From Agelaius tricolor (lineage: Eukaryota; Chordata; Aves; Passeriformes; Icteridae), in the NCBI GenBank assembly GCA_023055355.1, contig JALJCS010000015.1, forward strand, positions 13,498,501-13,562,500: a stretch of 64,000 nucleotides of DNA, written 5' to 3'. Below the pieces are notes generated by a model. It saw nothing but the letters and a program-made list of their open reading frames with translations, made no database searches and was not told where the DNA came from. The translations under genes and the position numbers were made by a program. Positions 14,115-28,439 of the stretch are shown here, in pieces. The first letter of the stretch is position 1. Every line of letters begins with the position of its first letter.

Positions 14115-17100
14115 TACAGCCTGGCTCTGTGCTCCTGCAGAGCTGAAGTTGTGATCATCAAGTCTATAGCATACAGTGATCTTCACACGGCAAAAAAGAT
14201 CCCCCAGAACCAGTATCTGCTTTGCTGTACTCATGCTGCTAATAAAGATAGGGATCAGAAATGAGAAAAGGCTGCTGGAGTCATGGCTGCAAACGCATCA
14301 TGGCCAGAAAATGTAGTAGTAATAGTAGAAACAGCTGGATGCTCTAGGCAAGCGACTGAACCACATGGCCAGTGTGCACCAGAGGCTGTGCCAGCAACCT
14401 TTCTTTCAGCAGAAGACTGTTAATCCCTCACAAGAGCTCTAAAAAGCCAAACTTCCTTAGGGTGGCCCAATGTACCAGTTTTAGTTAAAATTCCTAAAGA
14501 ATGAAAGAGACCTCTTGAAATGGATCCAGAGGGAGCAGGGAGGTGGGCGGCAGTTGCGTAGCGCGCTGGAAATGCGCAGGGTGTGGAAGGAGGCCCGCTG
14601 GAAGGTGCCACCTTGCTGAGCAGGGATGTGCCAGCTCGATGTTTTTCACACTGGTCCTGTTTCAGGATGATATCCATGGTGTTGGCATGGCAACCCTCAC
14701 TCTAAAGTAAACACTGGATCTGCTTTTTGGGTTCTTCTGGACGTGGATGGTGAATGGACAACAGTCAGGGGACAGGGTGGAGTAGAAGTTCACCTGGTCT
14801 TCCAGTCCCTCTGTGCAGTCAGAAATCTGTTCCTAAGAAAACACATTTCTGAGGAAAAAAAGGATTGTGAAGCACTTCAGCGTCATTTCTCAGGGAGCCA
14901 GATGAGAACAAGAGATGTGGTCACACCTTAAAATGCCACCAGATCTGTTTCTTTGCTGAACACTTGGCATCAGCCAGGCACTGTAGGCTGGTGATACTTG
15001 CTGTCCATGCTGCCTTCCTAATTCTGAGATGTGTCTTATAGCTAAATGTCCTACAAAACACTGACCAGAAAAGATTCCATCAATTAAAACCAGCCTTTTA
15101 ATTTTCTTTTGAAGAAAATCAGAAGATTAAGAGACATCTCAGGGGATCGTTGATAAGAGAGAGACCACAGTCACCTCTTTCCAACTCCAAGCTCCAGACT
15201 GAGTCTAATCACATCTTTCACCACCTATGAAGGCTTTAAAGGAGACAGTGCCAGAGTATTCCCAGAGAAACACAGTGAGAGGACAAGGCAGCAGTCACTG
15301 GTGCTGGGAGAGGGAATTAAAGTCAGGGATGAGCTTGGACTCATAGTGCTTTCCCTCTTCTCTCCATGGCATCAGGAGAGATCAGGGCAGTTTGCACTTG
15401 AAGGACTACCCATCCCCTTGGGTATTAGATGAGTGTAGTGATAAGAGAGGTCTGAGGACATTTGTGTATGGGAGGATCAGTGAAAATAGAAAATACCCAA
15501 AGGGCAATTTTTAAATTATAGTAGTTGCCTTCCTCTTCAGCCAACCACCAGCAGAAAAGCATCTGTGATGAGTTCTCCTGGCGTTGTCTGCTCCTTGGGT
15601 GGTGGAAGACACAGCCTCTTCAGGTGCAAATGAATCTCTAGAGATGTTGGATTTTTCATGGTGCTTCTGCTGTCAACTGCCATTTCAGGCTTGATTTCTG
15701 AGGAATTAACAATCCTAGTCCTCCAAAGCATCCTTGAAAAGGATCCTCACCTCCTCTAAAACTGTCAAACACCCCTGTTCACCTGTGAAAATGCTGAACC
15801 CATGCCACAGGGGGATGAGACTTCCCTCCTCCTTGTGTGCAAGCTCTCTCTTTTAACTGAGAGAGGGATGTATTTTTCCTCCATGAGCTTTATGTGTTTG
15901 ATACTGATTTTTTGGATGATGTAGGGAATATTTTTAGTTTGAAAAGAAGAAACCCCACCCATTCCTGTTCCTTGGAAGGGCTGCCTGCCCTCCCCTGTAT
16001 TTGTTATACCTGAGATTTGTTATTCAAATTCAGCCACAGTTAGGGCTGTCAGGGCCATGGTGTGACAGGGAAAAGGCACAGAGGGGAGGGTGAAGCAGAC
16101 ATGGGACTGTAACATTTGTGGGAAATTAATGAGAGGTGGAGTGCTGCTTTCCATTCCCACAAGATAGTAATGGAAGATGGCTTCTCTGGAAACCCCTGGA
16201 AAGCACCAGAGTGGGACAGCACAAAAGACAAACGGTTCAAAAATATTTGGAGCAGATGGAGCAGAGCCCTGAGAAGGGGCAAACCTTGTTCCTTGGAAAG
16301 GAAGCTCCTTGGAGCTCCTTCCTGGCAGCTCCTGGGTCTAGGGTCAGGAGAGAGATGGCTGCACACCCCATTCACTCCTTCTTGGTGGATGGCACAGCCA
16401 GGCCAAGGCAGATTCCATCTTATGGAAGGGGCTCAGCACAGCCACTCCCCACAGAGCAGGTGGCAGTGGCCTTGCCCTGGGTGGCATCTGGTGTTGGTGA
16501 ACACAGGCAGATACTGTCTGTCCTTCATGGAGGCACTGAAGTTAAACACTGGCATGGCAGAGGCTTCAAAGATGTGTTTCTGCCTTTCTGGGTGATCAGG
16601 CACTTGCTGAAGCCCTTCCAGAAAGTCACCACCATGTTTGAGACTGAAGTTCAGGTTGCATCTGGCCACAGCCTTGCACAGGCAGGATGCTGCCTTCAGG
16701 TATGATTGCAAGTCAGCTCTCCAAGCAGCAATTGCAGATAACTATTAACTACTCAGCACATTTCAAATACATGTCAGTTATTAAGTAGATTTATTTCCAT
16801 CTCTTCTGGGAAATGTTGGGAAGCACTGCTGAGTCATGCTGCTTACTCACCAGTTTTAGGAAAGCCATTAAAAGTATTTATTTTCCACATGCCTTCTATG
16901 ATGTTCCTATTATTTAAATGCTTCCAGATGTAAAATGAAAACATTTGTGTAGGTTATACCTGGCCTTAAACAGATCTCTGATGTGTAACTCACAAAAAGG
17001 CATAAAACAAGGGATCTATCCCTTGGCTTTGTTGTATGGTGCTTATTCAGGGATGGTGGTGAGGAGTAACCTTTGCTCCAAAATGGCAGGAGCACAGGCA

Positions 17101-18726
17101 GGCTGGGTTTGACACAGCTTGGGATGGAGGAAGGAGAGTGTGAGCAGCTGCTTTGTTGTGCCCAAACACGTGGGAGAGGAGGGACAGGGAACATGGAACA
17201 TGTTCCTTGCTTACAGCAGATGCTCACAAACTCAGGGCTTTTTTTATTCTGCCATGGTCTGCTCTGGCCAGAGACCCCAAAACAATGCAGCCCCCAAGGG
17301 ACACGATGCCAGGTGCCCTCACAGGAGCCCCAGGTCCAAGGGCGCACTGAACCTGGGTTCACACACACCCTGCACTCTGTGAGAGCAGGTCTCACTGTCA
17401 GCTTCAGCAGGGAAGTGTGTGAAGGCCTTGCTGACAGCCCACTCCCTTCACACCCTGGAATGAACCCAGACAAGGCTACACACTGGAGCAGAGGAGCCAT
17501 TTCATGGCCTGTGGCTGTGAAGTCCCATCCTTCCAAAAGGGAAATTTTGCTGAGCTGGACACAGAGCTCCCAGCTGATTGCTGCCCTTAGGGAACCTAAA
17601 ATGTGCCCATGCTGTGCCCAAGCCCCACACCACCCAAGGGAAACCTGTCCCTCCAAAGGGAGCAGCTGCTTCTCGTGGGCTGGATCAGCTGAGAGTGGGA
17701 TGGCTGCCTTCCCTCACAGAGAGACACAGTGGGGTGGTGGCACCTCAAACGTGTCCCTTGCACTGCATCAATCATGGGGATGGCAGAATGTCTGCCTGCC
17801 GCACATGAGGACTTTATTACCCAAATATAGGTTTTACTGAGGCTATTAATCAGTATTGTGTACCTTGGTAATAACTGATTAAAGATACCACAAGGGAACT
17901 CATTTAACAGCTGCAATTACTGCTTTGACCTCAGTCTCACTCACTGAATCTGCTGTGAGGGTGCCTGGCAGTGCAGCAGGGACCAGCCTCAGCCAGGGCT
18001 GCAAGAGCTCAGAGATGCCATTCACCCAGGTCAGAATTGCTGTGGCAGGTGACTGGGCAGGAGTTCTTGGTGTTCCATTGAAGGGAAGGAAAGAATCAAG
18101 CTCCAAATGAAGGTTAGAAACAAGACAGCCTCAAGATCCACTGTGAAACAGTGTCATTTTGCACCTTGGCAATGTTTAGCCTTGTGGTCAAAGTCAGAGA
18201 GAAAATGTGGAGGAAGAAAGTGCAGGATATGTGAATTAGCCTGTGTCTGGTTCAGGGTTTTTGATAGATAGTCACTGTGGGCCCCAGGATAGCTCATCCT
18301 TCCCCAGCAGAGACCCACATCTGCGTCACGTCACCCCAGAATGGCTCCAGGCAGCAGCACATCCCTTCCGAGTGTCAAAACCCACTCAGGAGCCAAAGCA
18401 AATCTCACCCACAGGCTTTGAACACATTTCTCCCTTTTTGCTGTGCTACTCGTTTTCCAGGGCTGTAGGAGTTTCTGGTTTGCCACACATTGTATCTGTG
18501 TTGACAGTGAGACTGTTGCTAGATACTTTTCCCTTACTAAGAAATAATTCCCTGAGGTTGGCTATGTATAATTAAGTCCTCATTTGCCTACAGATTGGTT
18601 TAAGACTAGATTAACTCCATTGATTAGAGGGGAATTACTCTAGATTTACACTGAGATCGTGGGAATGGAGACTCAAGTGACACACAGGAGCAATCCTACA
18701 GTAAATGCTCAGGGTAGCTACATGGT

Positions 18727-18768
18727 TGTCACCCACCTTTCTGTATTTGTCACCCACCCTTCTGTATT
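18727..18768 (+). repeat. 21-bp tandem duplication
   Basis: Two adjacent copies of a 21-bp unit, starting TGTCACCCACC and ending CTGTATT, differ by one base. The recent-looking duplication is too short to be a mobile element. Confidence 0.8.
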
Positions 18769-21700
18769 TGGAACCTCCCTGGGCAGATGTTTGTTCCTTT
18801 ATGTGAAGGGAGGTACTAAGTCAATCTTACATGCTGAATACACCTTACAGATGGTCAGTTGGGTATTCAGGTTGTATGGTCATGTGTTGAATACAACCAG
18901 TTACTCCTTAGTTAGTCTGGCAGTAGAACTGGAGCAAGACTGTCCTCCAGAGAAATTGCTCTGGTTCAATGAGATTTTACCAGTAGGGATGGGAGGGGAC
19001 TGTTCTGCACAGAGGAAAAGAAACATCCAGCAACAAGAGAGGATACAAAGAGAATTACATCTCTAAACCCTTTACATGTTTGGGAAGGAAAAAGGGTCTC
19101 ATCCTGCTCTCTTCTAACTGCCAGCATCTGCTGTGCTCCAGAGGAGAAACCTCTCTGCCCAGTGCTCCTCAGGAAGGGCACAGCAGGACACAGCCATGCT
19201 CACTCCCTTTGGATCACAGCTCAGCCCTGCTCCCACCCTGTCTCTGCCCGTGCCATCAAAGCCAAGCAAAAGGAGGCAGTAGGAGAGAAGGAGAATTTTC
19301 TGAGTCCAGGAAAGTGTTTGGCTTGCCAATTTTACTGTGTTTTTATTTAAAATTGTGAGAGCTTTTAGTGCTTTTAGATGATATTACAGGCAATAAAAGA
19401 TTTTTTTTTCTGAGAAGAAAGAGATGCCAGTAGACACCATCCAGCGAGTTTGAGTTAGTTCTGTAAAGTTACAAATTAATTTCTTCCGTGAGGAGCAGGT
19501 CTCATGTCTGTTTCTCCCTTCCACATGTCATCCCATTTGTGGAGTTTTTTTTTCTTTTCTGCAGGGCAGGTTTGCAACACAGCCTGTCTGGAGGTGCAGT
19601 GTGACATTGTGGATGCCAAAGATGGGAATTTTAAGCTAATTTTTCCTCATCACCTCACCAGCACCTTAGCCAAAGGTCTCACAGCCATATTTCCTGCAGC
19701 TTTGATTCTTTGTAATTGCTGTTATTGGTTCTATAAGCTTTGGAAAGCTTTTCTCTTGCAAGTTCCTCTGCCATGGGCGTGTTTCTAACTGGTATTATCT
19801 GTGCTGTCCTCATTTGAGTTCCTTGGTTTTGAATAGGCTTTTGTCAACTCCAGCTGCCCTCAATGCACATTGCAGGCAGCTTCCACCAAGATGGACACCC
19901 TTTGCTAGCAAGTTCAAGTTCTGCATCTCATAGCTGCTGTGGCTTTTGAGTCTTCCCACATTCACTTCACTCATGAAATCCTTAACCCAGGAAATGGCAC
20001 GAGGTTAAATCTGCTGCCTGCAGTTGGGGTGTGCATGCTGCTCTTGCAGCCTTCTTCATTTAATTTGCTCCAGAGGCAAAAGTCATACCAAGGCTGAAAA
20101 AACCATATTCAGCATTACAGTGGATTGTGAGCCAAGTTCAGGCAGGTCTTGTGACCAGTGAGTAGGCAAAAATCCTTATTTCCTCAACTTTCTCTTCAAG
20201 AACAGAACCTTGGGGAAGGCTCTAGGACGATTTGTAGTAGCATGTAAGGCTCTGCAGGGCTGAGCTTTTGGATTAGATGATCTTTATGTTGTTGCAGACC
20301 AAGTGTTGAGCATCTTCTATTTCTTGTTGGTGATGCAAGCAAAAAATTTACACCTTTGAAACAATCCCAACCCTGAAGCCCTGCACTGCATACCAGGAAG
20401 AGGAAGCCTGACCTCCAGCATGAGGACTCTGAGCAATTTCAGCATCAAGGCTCCCCAGGCCATGATGTTTGAGAAAACACATGTTTGAGAAGACACACCA
20501 GACCCAAACCACAGCTATGCTTATTTCAGCCATCTATGCACAGCCATTGAATCAGCTTAAAAGCCACTTCTTGAGGGGACACCCCTTTTCTGGCTCTCCT
20601 CTTCCCATTCCTGAAAGAGCTGTAGGGTGCCAAGCCTGGCCTGCTCATGCAGTGTCTGGGCTCAGTGTCCCCCAGCTGCCTTTAACCACAACCAGTCCAG
20701 CCACCACAAGACACCTCTGACTGTCCTTCCCCAGGCACTGCAGCATGGCACAGCCAAGGAGTGAGCCATGCCCACCACATCCCAAAATACCAGAAACCAT
20801 GATCAACTGATACATTTGTAAAAAGAAGAAAGATGATGAGGAGAGAGATGCTAATGGCAATTCACACAGGCAGCAGCAGCTCTGAGCTACCTTTTCACCA
20901 CTAATCATCTGTCCCCTAAAACCCTGGGCAGGCAAGACTCCCTTCTGGGGGCACACTTCTTGCCAGAGCACATTTTCAGCTTCCTACCTCCAGGCAGATC
21001 CAAGAGCACAAAGGATGGAGTGAATAGGCTATTGCACTGTGTCCCTTTCTCCTTTGCCATCAATTTTGCAAAGAAAGAATGGACAGCAAATAAACAGTAA
21101 AGGCTGATGTGAAAGGGAAGCCTATCAGTCCACACTATCATTATCTGACTTGCCTTGAAATCCTCCAAGAGATTGCCAGAAATTAGTTCCAGTGCTCAAG
21201 AGTCTTCAGTGACCCTTTAGGAAGAGAAGTGAGCTCAGGAGCCAGCTCCACCACAAAGCATCAGCTTTCTGCAAGCTAAATTCCAGATGTAAACAGATGT
21301 TTTCCCCAGCAGACCATGCAAACCCTATTATACATGTCAGGCAGTACCAGCACACCGTGCAGTTCTAAGCCCTTTTCCATAAGAAGCTGGAGGGAATTGT
21401 CTGGGATTGGAAAGAATGAGTCCAGCAAGTTCCTCAAGCCAGAAAAATCAGATTTCGCTTCATACTGATTATGCAGCTCCTAGTTCAGACCACGAGTTAC
21501 TGATCAGTTTGCTACACTCAAACCACAAAGGAGGTTTAGTAGTGCCAGGGCAGTTTCCAGTTCATCCCTAATCTCCTCCACCAGCACTGAACTGCATTCT
21601 TCTCTTGGCTGTTCTGGAGAGTTGGGATCATCCATGGCTAAAGAGTGGGCCCTCATCAGCTGAGCAGAGGCAATGCTGCCTTCACTCGGATCTTCCTCTC

Positions 21701-24700
21701 TGGACAGACAGCTCCTCTCCTTTGGGGGAGGAGCTGGGGTAAGTGTCACTGCTTCCTCTCAAGGCAAGTGGCAGCATTCAGGTGAGCTTTGCTCAAGTAT
21801 CCTCTGCAAATGGCAGCCAAGCCCAGGCATGCCACAGGGAGACACCAACTTCATTTCTGTTTCCTCTCAGTTGGCCCGGAAAAGGAGACTGCTGATGAAA
21901 AGTGCCCATTAATGCCTGTGATAAAGGTGGTAGCACTGAGAGAATAAGTTCTTACAGAGCCACAGAGACTTGTGGGTTACCATAGTTCTGGGCTTGAACC
22001 AGACATCACAATGTTGTGTGAAACAACTTGCTGAACCACCAGCATCTTTGTGCAGACACAGAAAATCACAGCTGTAAATCCAGGGCAGCTGAAGCAGTGG
22101 CCAGCACCTAAATCTGAATGGACATATGCTAGGGGCAGTCAGAAATAAAGGGTTTGATGTGTGGAAGGAAAGGAGATCCAATTTCATGTGCAGGACCACC
22201 AGCAAAGATCCTTAGATGTTTGTTTGCAGCTCTTACAGGAAAGAAAGGGGCGGTAGATTCTAGCTGAATGCTAAATAGAGTAGCAAGTAGTGGAGTCATA
22301 AACGTAGCATCTCTGTAACTGCAAAAGGTTGTTCTAAAGGTCAGATCTGCATGTACTCTCCTAGCTCTGTGAACAGCTATTCCTTTCATCCACAAGTTGA
22401 GCTTTTGGCTGGGACAGGCTGAAATAAACAGGGCTAAAGCTGTCCCATCCGTTATCGCTGGGAATGGCTTGGCTCCAAGAGCAGGCTCTGCCTCTTCAGA
22501 TACAACGCACAACATGGCAGGGAGCAACCTGAGAGGGCAGATGGCTCACGTGGACCATCCTCACCACCAAGCCTTCATCCCTGGGCTTCAAAATGCTGCA
22601 GTGCCCCTCTGCGGAGAGAGGGCTCGGCCGCTGCGCTCACTGCCAGCACACCCTGAGCTCAGACCTGCTGGGCAGCCCCCCTGTGAAAGCACAGGCATGA
22701 GCCAGGAGCCTTTTGTTCTGTACACACTGCCCGAGGCTGTTTATCTGGAGTCGGGCTTCTTTTTCCACCCTCTAAGGTGAGATGTCAGGAAAGAAACACT
22801 GGCAGGCCTGCCTGCATGTTTTCTCTCTCTCATACCAAGTCAAAACCAAAGTGCCCTACAGTCCTGGCTGCACACACATACAGACTGACAGCCACTCTGC
22901 ACAGAATAGCCAGACAAGGCTAGGGGTAATCCATCCCTGCTTTTCCCATGCTTTTATCAATGTCCTTCTGTTGCGATGGCAATAAGGCACTTTATTGGCA
23001 ACTAAGAAACAACACTAAAACCAGATCAGTTTACTAAATGTCAAACAGAGTTGGTGTGTCTCACAGAAATGATGCCAGGACACCAGGATGTCAGCACAGG
23101 GAATCCCTGGGCATTCATTCAGGAATAGAGGTCCTGTAGCAAACACACAGTGCCACAGGGGAAGGGGACAGTTCCTTTGGGACTGCCACCATCTCCAAAG
23201 CAGCCATCCTGCCTTCTTCAACATCAGTCCAGGGAAGCTGGAGCCAGCCAGCTCTGAGACACCTGTCTCAGCAAAGCCATTTCTATCTCAATGTGTAGAT
23301 GGAGGAAGGCAGATACCTTTTCAGGCTGTGCTAAACCTCAGCAGCCTACACAGTGAGGTTCTGCTGCCACCACCATATCCAGGTGCTCCAGAGAGAAAGT
23401 CCTCAAACAGGTAATAGAGACATACCCATTATGAAGAGAGCCTTAGGTCCAGGAACCCTCTGTACCAACAACCCTCTCTAGCTGCTGGGCTGATACAGGT
23501 GCAGTAGGTTTAGAGATGATTCCTCAGTGAAAGCAGCTCATCTTCAAGCAAAAACTTTGCAAAACCAACCCCTTAGTCTCTACCCAGAAGAAAACATAAG
23601 CTGAAATACTTACTTTGGGCATGTGGAACCAGAGAAAGTAATATTTGCTATCCTGGGAATCAGCTACCCAGGGCTAACCAGGGCTAACCAGAGCCATAAA
23701 GTGCTCTGGTTTCTGGTGAAAGAGCTGATCCTATAATACTCTTTTGCATTGCAGGTTTCAAGAAGCAACTTTTTGTTGGTCTATCTTGCTGTCCTATTTA
23801 TAACCAGCTTACACAGAATAAAAAGTGTATAATTCACAGTGCTTTCTAATTAGATGTCATAACTACAATCCTATTTCATGCCACTCTAATTTGTTCCATC
23901 ACAGTATTTTTGAGTTTTGTATTAACCGTATCATGCAGGGCAAACTCTTCAAGGGTTTGAAGCCAGCAATTATGCACCACTTTGATTTGTACATAAAGCT
24001 GATGTGAGTCCACATGGCAAGACCCCATCACAATGTGTGAAATGCCAGGATTAAAAGACACTGTTGAAGCTCTGTCCAAAGTCAGGACTCACTTGGTCCA
24101 AAGGGAACTCAGAGCAAGCTTGTCAAGCTAGAGATTTTGCAATCCCAGTCACTTCTGACCTTTCTGAAAGGACTGAATTTTGAAGAGTCCATATTTGGTA
24201 GATCTCCAGACCAATCTACATCTAAGTTTGTGGCTGACATTTAAATCTCTAAAAATGGAAATGGGCCTTTGCCACTTGAGCTTCAAGATTATTCATAGTA
24301 GAGGGAAAGATCTTGGGAGTAACTGGACTAAAGTAGTTAAGCAAGCATGATGGGATTAGCACAGGGCAGGATTAGACATTCCCCTTTAACACACTGGCAT
24401 CTGGAATAGCAGAAGAGGTGTGGGCTGATTCTTTATAAATTGTAAGTGAATGTTTGTACCACTGTTCATCCTGTCTGTGCAGATCTGATAACCACTCTGG
24501 ATCATTAGGAAACAAAGCAGGTAGTGAACACCAAAGGCTTGTTAAATGCAGTGGCAAAATCAGCCACAGAAAGTTTTTCCATGCATGTTTTAACCTTAGA
24601 TCTCTGGTTTGCTCTTTGCAAGTGTTTATTTAAAAAAAAAAAAAACCACTTGGTATTTTCAGATGTTCTCAGCTATCTGTTTAGCTTAAGAGTTCCAACT

Positions 24701-25867
24701 TCAGAAAAACAACCATTTCTAAAAATGCTCTCTCTCTGCCTTTGCCTCCACCTATTTCTTAGAGACTGAAACCTTTGAAAACCTGCAGATGTGTGTTAAT
24801 ACAGCAAAACTGGTCTTGTCAGGCTTCTATGTTAAAGAGCAGCAGCTCCAGGTTTGGGCTTTCCTTAGCTGAGCTACTGGAAGGTGCCAAAGGAGTGTCT
24901 CTCCCTTTCCCCCCTCTTCTCCCAGCCCTCCCTGCCCCAGCCACACCAGGCACAAGCATCCCCATGCACAGGGCCAATCCTCAGCCTGAGCATATCCAGC
25001 TCCCTTGGAGTCTATCTGGCCCCAGGGCTTGTTTTGGTATTTTACAACAGAACAAATAGAGCAACATTTCATAACGTTCTAATGAGGCACATTGAGGAAT
25101 GCCCAGGAGACAGAGACAATATCAGTGTTCCTTGGCACACAGAGAAAATCAAAGGCATTTGTTTGTTATCTGAAATGTCGATCTGTGTTCCTTTCAGTGG
25201 TGGGCAGACATTTTTATAGTGTAGGTTCCTGGAAATACTCAGATGTCACTGTCAGTGCGTTCTAAGAGCAGTATTTATTTTCAGATGTACCTATAAAAAC
25301 TGAGACTGAAGCACGGAAATATTTAGAGCCATTACAGGAATATTAGGTTTTGAGTAGTGGTTTGCACTCTGTATGGCCCCAAAAAACCTAACATTTGTGG
25401 ACCTGTTCCTCTTTCATTGAATAGGAATTCTATCACTGACTTGAGAAAGCCCTAGTGAGAGAGGAGTCTTTGCTCAAGAAATTGCCCAGGTTAGAAATTG
25501 CCCAGCAGAGATCAGACTGAAAAGACACCAAGTGCATCTGGCCAGGGCATTGAGGAAACACCATCTCTCCTGTTGGAGTGAACATTTGGGAGCAACTGGT
25601 TTGGATCTCTGTTTGGCATGCCAGCATTTAAACCAGTGCCATTAAGAGGCATCACTGCTGCTCATGGCACTGTGTTACAATAAAGCCTAGCTCACAGGAA
25701 TGGGATCTGCCAGTATGTCCCAATAGCAGCCCCTTCCTGGGAGCTGGCAGGGGCCACATCTGGCAGCCAAGGACAGCTCTCCAAGCACTATCATCACCCT
25801 CCTGCCTGTCTTCTCTGTCGTGACAGTCGCTAAAGTTCCATCTACAATCCTAACAGTGCCTTTAGAG

Positions 25868-26010
25868 GATCAGAGAATGACAGAATATCAGCAGGAAGGG
25901 ACCCATAAAGCTCATCACATCCAACATCCTGCTCCTCACAGGACCACCTAAAACTAAATTATATTAATAAGAATATGCTGTTCATTCTGTCAAACTTGAT
26001 ACTTTTTTTA
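25868..26010 (-). mobile_element. CR1 LINE 3' fragment (antisense)
   Basis: It begins with a degenerate antisense CR1 tail (atcagagaatgacagaat), followed by 'caggaagggacccataaag' and 'ctcatcacatccaac', which is the standard antisense 3' end of avian CR1. Similarity then fades through an AT-rich segment, so the right border is approximate. Confidence 0.75.
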
Positions 26011-28439
26011 AAGTTTGGACCCTCATTAAACATTTCCCACTTCTCTAGCCTTACTAACCAGAGACATACCCCAAAGCCAAAATACTGATGGTAGAGGATT
26101 GTCTCTCCCTTGTCCACCTTTTCCTCTTTGGAGTCTATCTCAGGCCCGTGCTGGGACAGGAACTGGGACTAGTACTGGCCACATTTGCTTGGAGGAGCTG
26201 ACAGCAGGTGACCTCAGCTGGGTCACTTCAGCTTCAGGCTCAGAGGGCTCTTGAGATCTGCCCCTCAAGAAAGCAGCAGAGACAGCCTGGGCTCCATCTC
26301 CTCTCCCTCCCTGGCAGAGGGGCATTTGCCAGTCTGGGTAGCTGCTGTTACAGGTGAAATGGGAGCGTTTGCTGCCATCTCAAAGGGATGGGCATATCCA
26401 GTTAGGCTGATCAGAGAGAGGGAAGATTCAAAGCCCAGGGAGGCTGAGCTGATCTGACCTACACTTCAGAACAACCAAAACCATTATCTTAAAACCCTTG
26501 GACAGCAAATGCTGCTGTTTTATTAAGAAGCCTGGCAATTAGAAGGTATTACTTCATTAAAGGAAGTACATCTCCTGCAAAAAAAAAAACATTCCTGAGC
26601 AAGTAATGCCATTCTGCTAATGCTGACCTTCTCATTTGGATCTGGGAAGCAAGTATGTTTATAATCTCACTGCTGAGAAACTTAATGTTATCCTGTACAT
26701 TCTACTCACTCTGGAAGCCTGATTAAGCATACGAGAACAAGGATGTTTCTTCTTTTTAATAACAATTTTTCTGATTGTCATTATTTAAGAAAAAAAAGAG
26801 ATTAAATAGCCCCCCACCCTTCTCCCCTTCCCCATCAAAGCCAAAACTACCTCACTTAGGTCAGATAGGTTCATTGTGGTTTCTCCAATTAAAAAGCTGT
26901 CATCCATCAGAATTGTGATTATCCATCCATCAAGATTTTATCAGCCAAAAAGCTTGTAAAAATGAACACTCTTCTGTTATTTTTGAGGACACGCAGGCTG
27001 TTCCACAAGATCAGCTCATGCCCACTAGTTCAGAATGCCTCTGCAAGAGATTGAAAAAAAGGAAAAAAGTGGTTAAAAAAAGCAATTCAGACATTAACAA
27101 TGTCATGGCAACAGCAAATTAGAGCCTCAAAAGCAGAGCTCAGCTTGAGAAGGTTTAGGGAGTCACTGCACTGCAGGACTGAATGAAATATTCAGCACAT
27201 AAAAGAGGTCCCCAAATGTTTTTTGTATTTGGGATAATGACACCAAGCTGACTGCTATTTATGTATACTTTTGCCTCACCATCGATTCTTATTGCCACAA
27301 GAGATTTTAAAGTAGTATATTTGTCAGGTAATCGTGGATCTGTTCTGATTCTTGGGGAACTTTGGCATTTGCAAGTGTAATCATAAACATCAGCTTTTCC
27401 TCAAGCAGAAAGTTACTGTTGTAGGAAAAATTGATAGGAGAAAAATTGATCATTTGGGGAAAAGTTACCCAGCAAGAGATTTTGCTTGTTGAGTAAGATG
27501 ATTTAATGTGAGGTGACAGCCTGACCCGTAACCAATCGTGAGGTATGCAATCTCACTTTCCCTGTTTTCACCTAATGCTCTGCATGTGTGCAAGGAGACA
27601 AGAAACCTCTTCTGTTGTTTCTTTTCCCTCAACACCCTATGGCTTCTTCTCTAGGTTTTTTCCCCCATGAGGTCAATCATGTCAAGCTGTCCGAGTATCC
27701 AGTGACCATTCCCACCTCCCATAACCTTTGCTTTCCTGATCTTTACTCCAAGCTTCACTCTAGTGCTTCCTTTCTTGATTATATTAGCTACCCATGTCCA
27801 ATACCAGTAACAGGATGAGATATGGGGGGAAAAACCTGCATTGTAAAAAATGTGCTTTAGTTTTAATTTGGGTTTATGCCAGGCTGGCAGGAAAAGAAAA
27901 AGTCCAGCAGAGTATGCTCTGTACAACGAAGAAAACTCAGAAGTGAGACAGTATTCAGTATTTATTTGTCTTGAGGTTGTATCTTTCTTTCTGCCTTTTG
28001 TCCTCCACATCTCTCAATTTTACCCTCCCTTTTGCCTTTGCTGTACTACTTTGGGACTTGAAACAAGGTTTGAAGCACCTCAGGGATTTCTGTCCCTGTA
28101 AGTGGTCTCTCACAGAACACTCCATTTTGGTGCTCTACAGGGTGAATGCTGATGTTTCCAAACTCATCTGCCTGATAATGGGTGGGAAAATCTCTGAGTA
28201 TGTGAGGCTGTTGCAATATTTTCCCATTCAGTTGCCACATCCTGAGAATTCTCCTGCCTTCAAAGATGCTGGCTATCTTTTAGCTAAGTCTCTACTTCCT
28301 ATTAGTCCTCTAAACTCTTGCAAGTTACTCCTCCAAACTCTCTCACGTTATTTCTCACAGTGCTGGAATCTTAAGGTTTGGAACGTGACCTTAAAGTTAC
28401 ATTTCATACGGTGCTTACCCAGGCATCCTGAGTCGTAGT

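Noticed and set aside
17073..17840. 255-codon open frame on the + strand overlapping a 248-codon frame on the - strand (16910-17656)
   Set aside because: No domain, start context or splice structure is recognisable, and both strands are open in the same place, which fits low stop density rather than a gene. It is kept only as a low-interest finding.
20244..20296. CR1-like tail (ttggattagatgatcttta)
   Set aside because: The similarity covers only about 20 nt with no neighbouring CR1 blocks. It could be an old remnant but is not supportable.
20832..20890. Possible C/D box snoRNA (ATGATGA followed by CTGA about 50 nt later)
   Set aside because: There is no terminal stem and no C'/D' boxes. These short motifs occur often by chance.
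23672..23715. Duplicate CAGGGCTAAC units and an 8-bp stem ACCAGAGC/GCTCTGGT
   Set aside because: These are short, and no larger element is visible around them.
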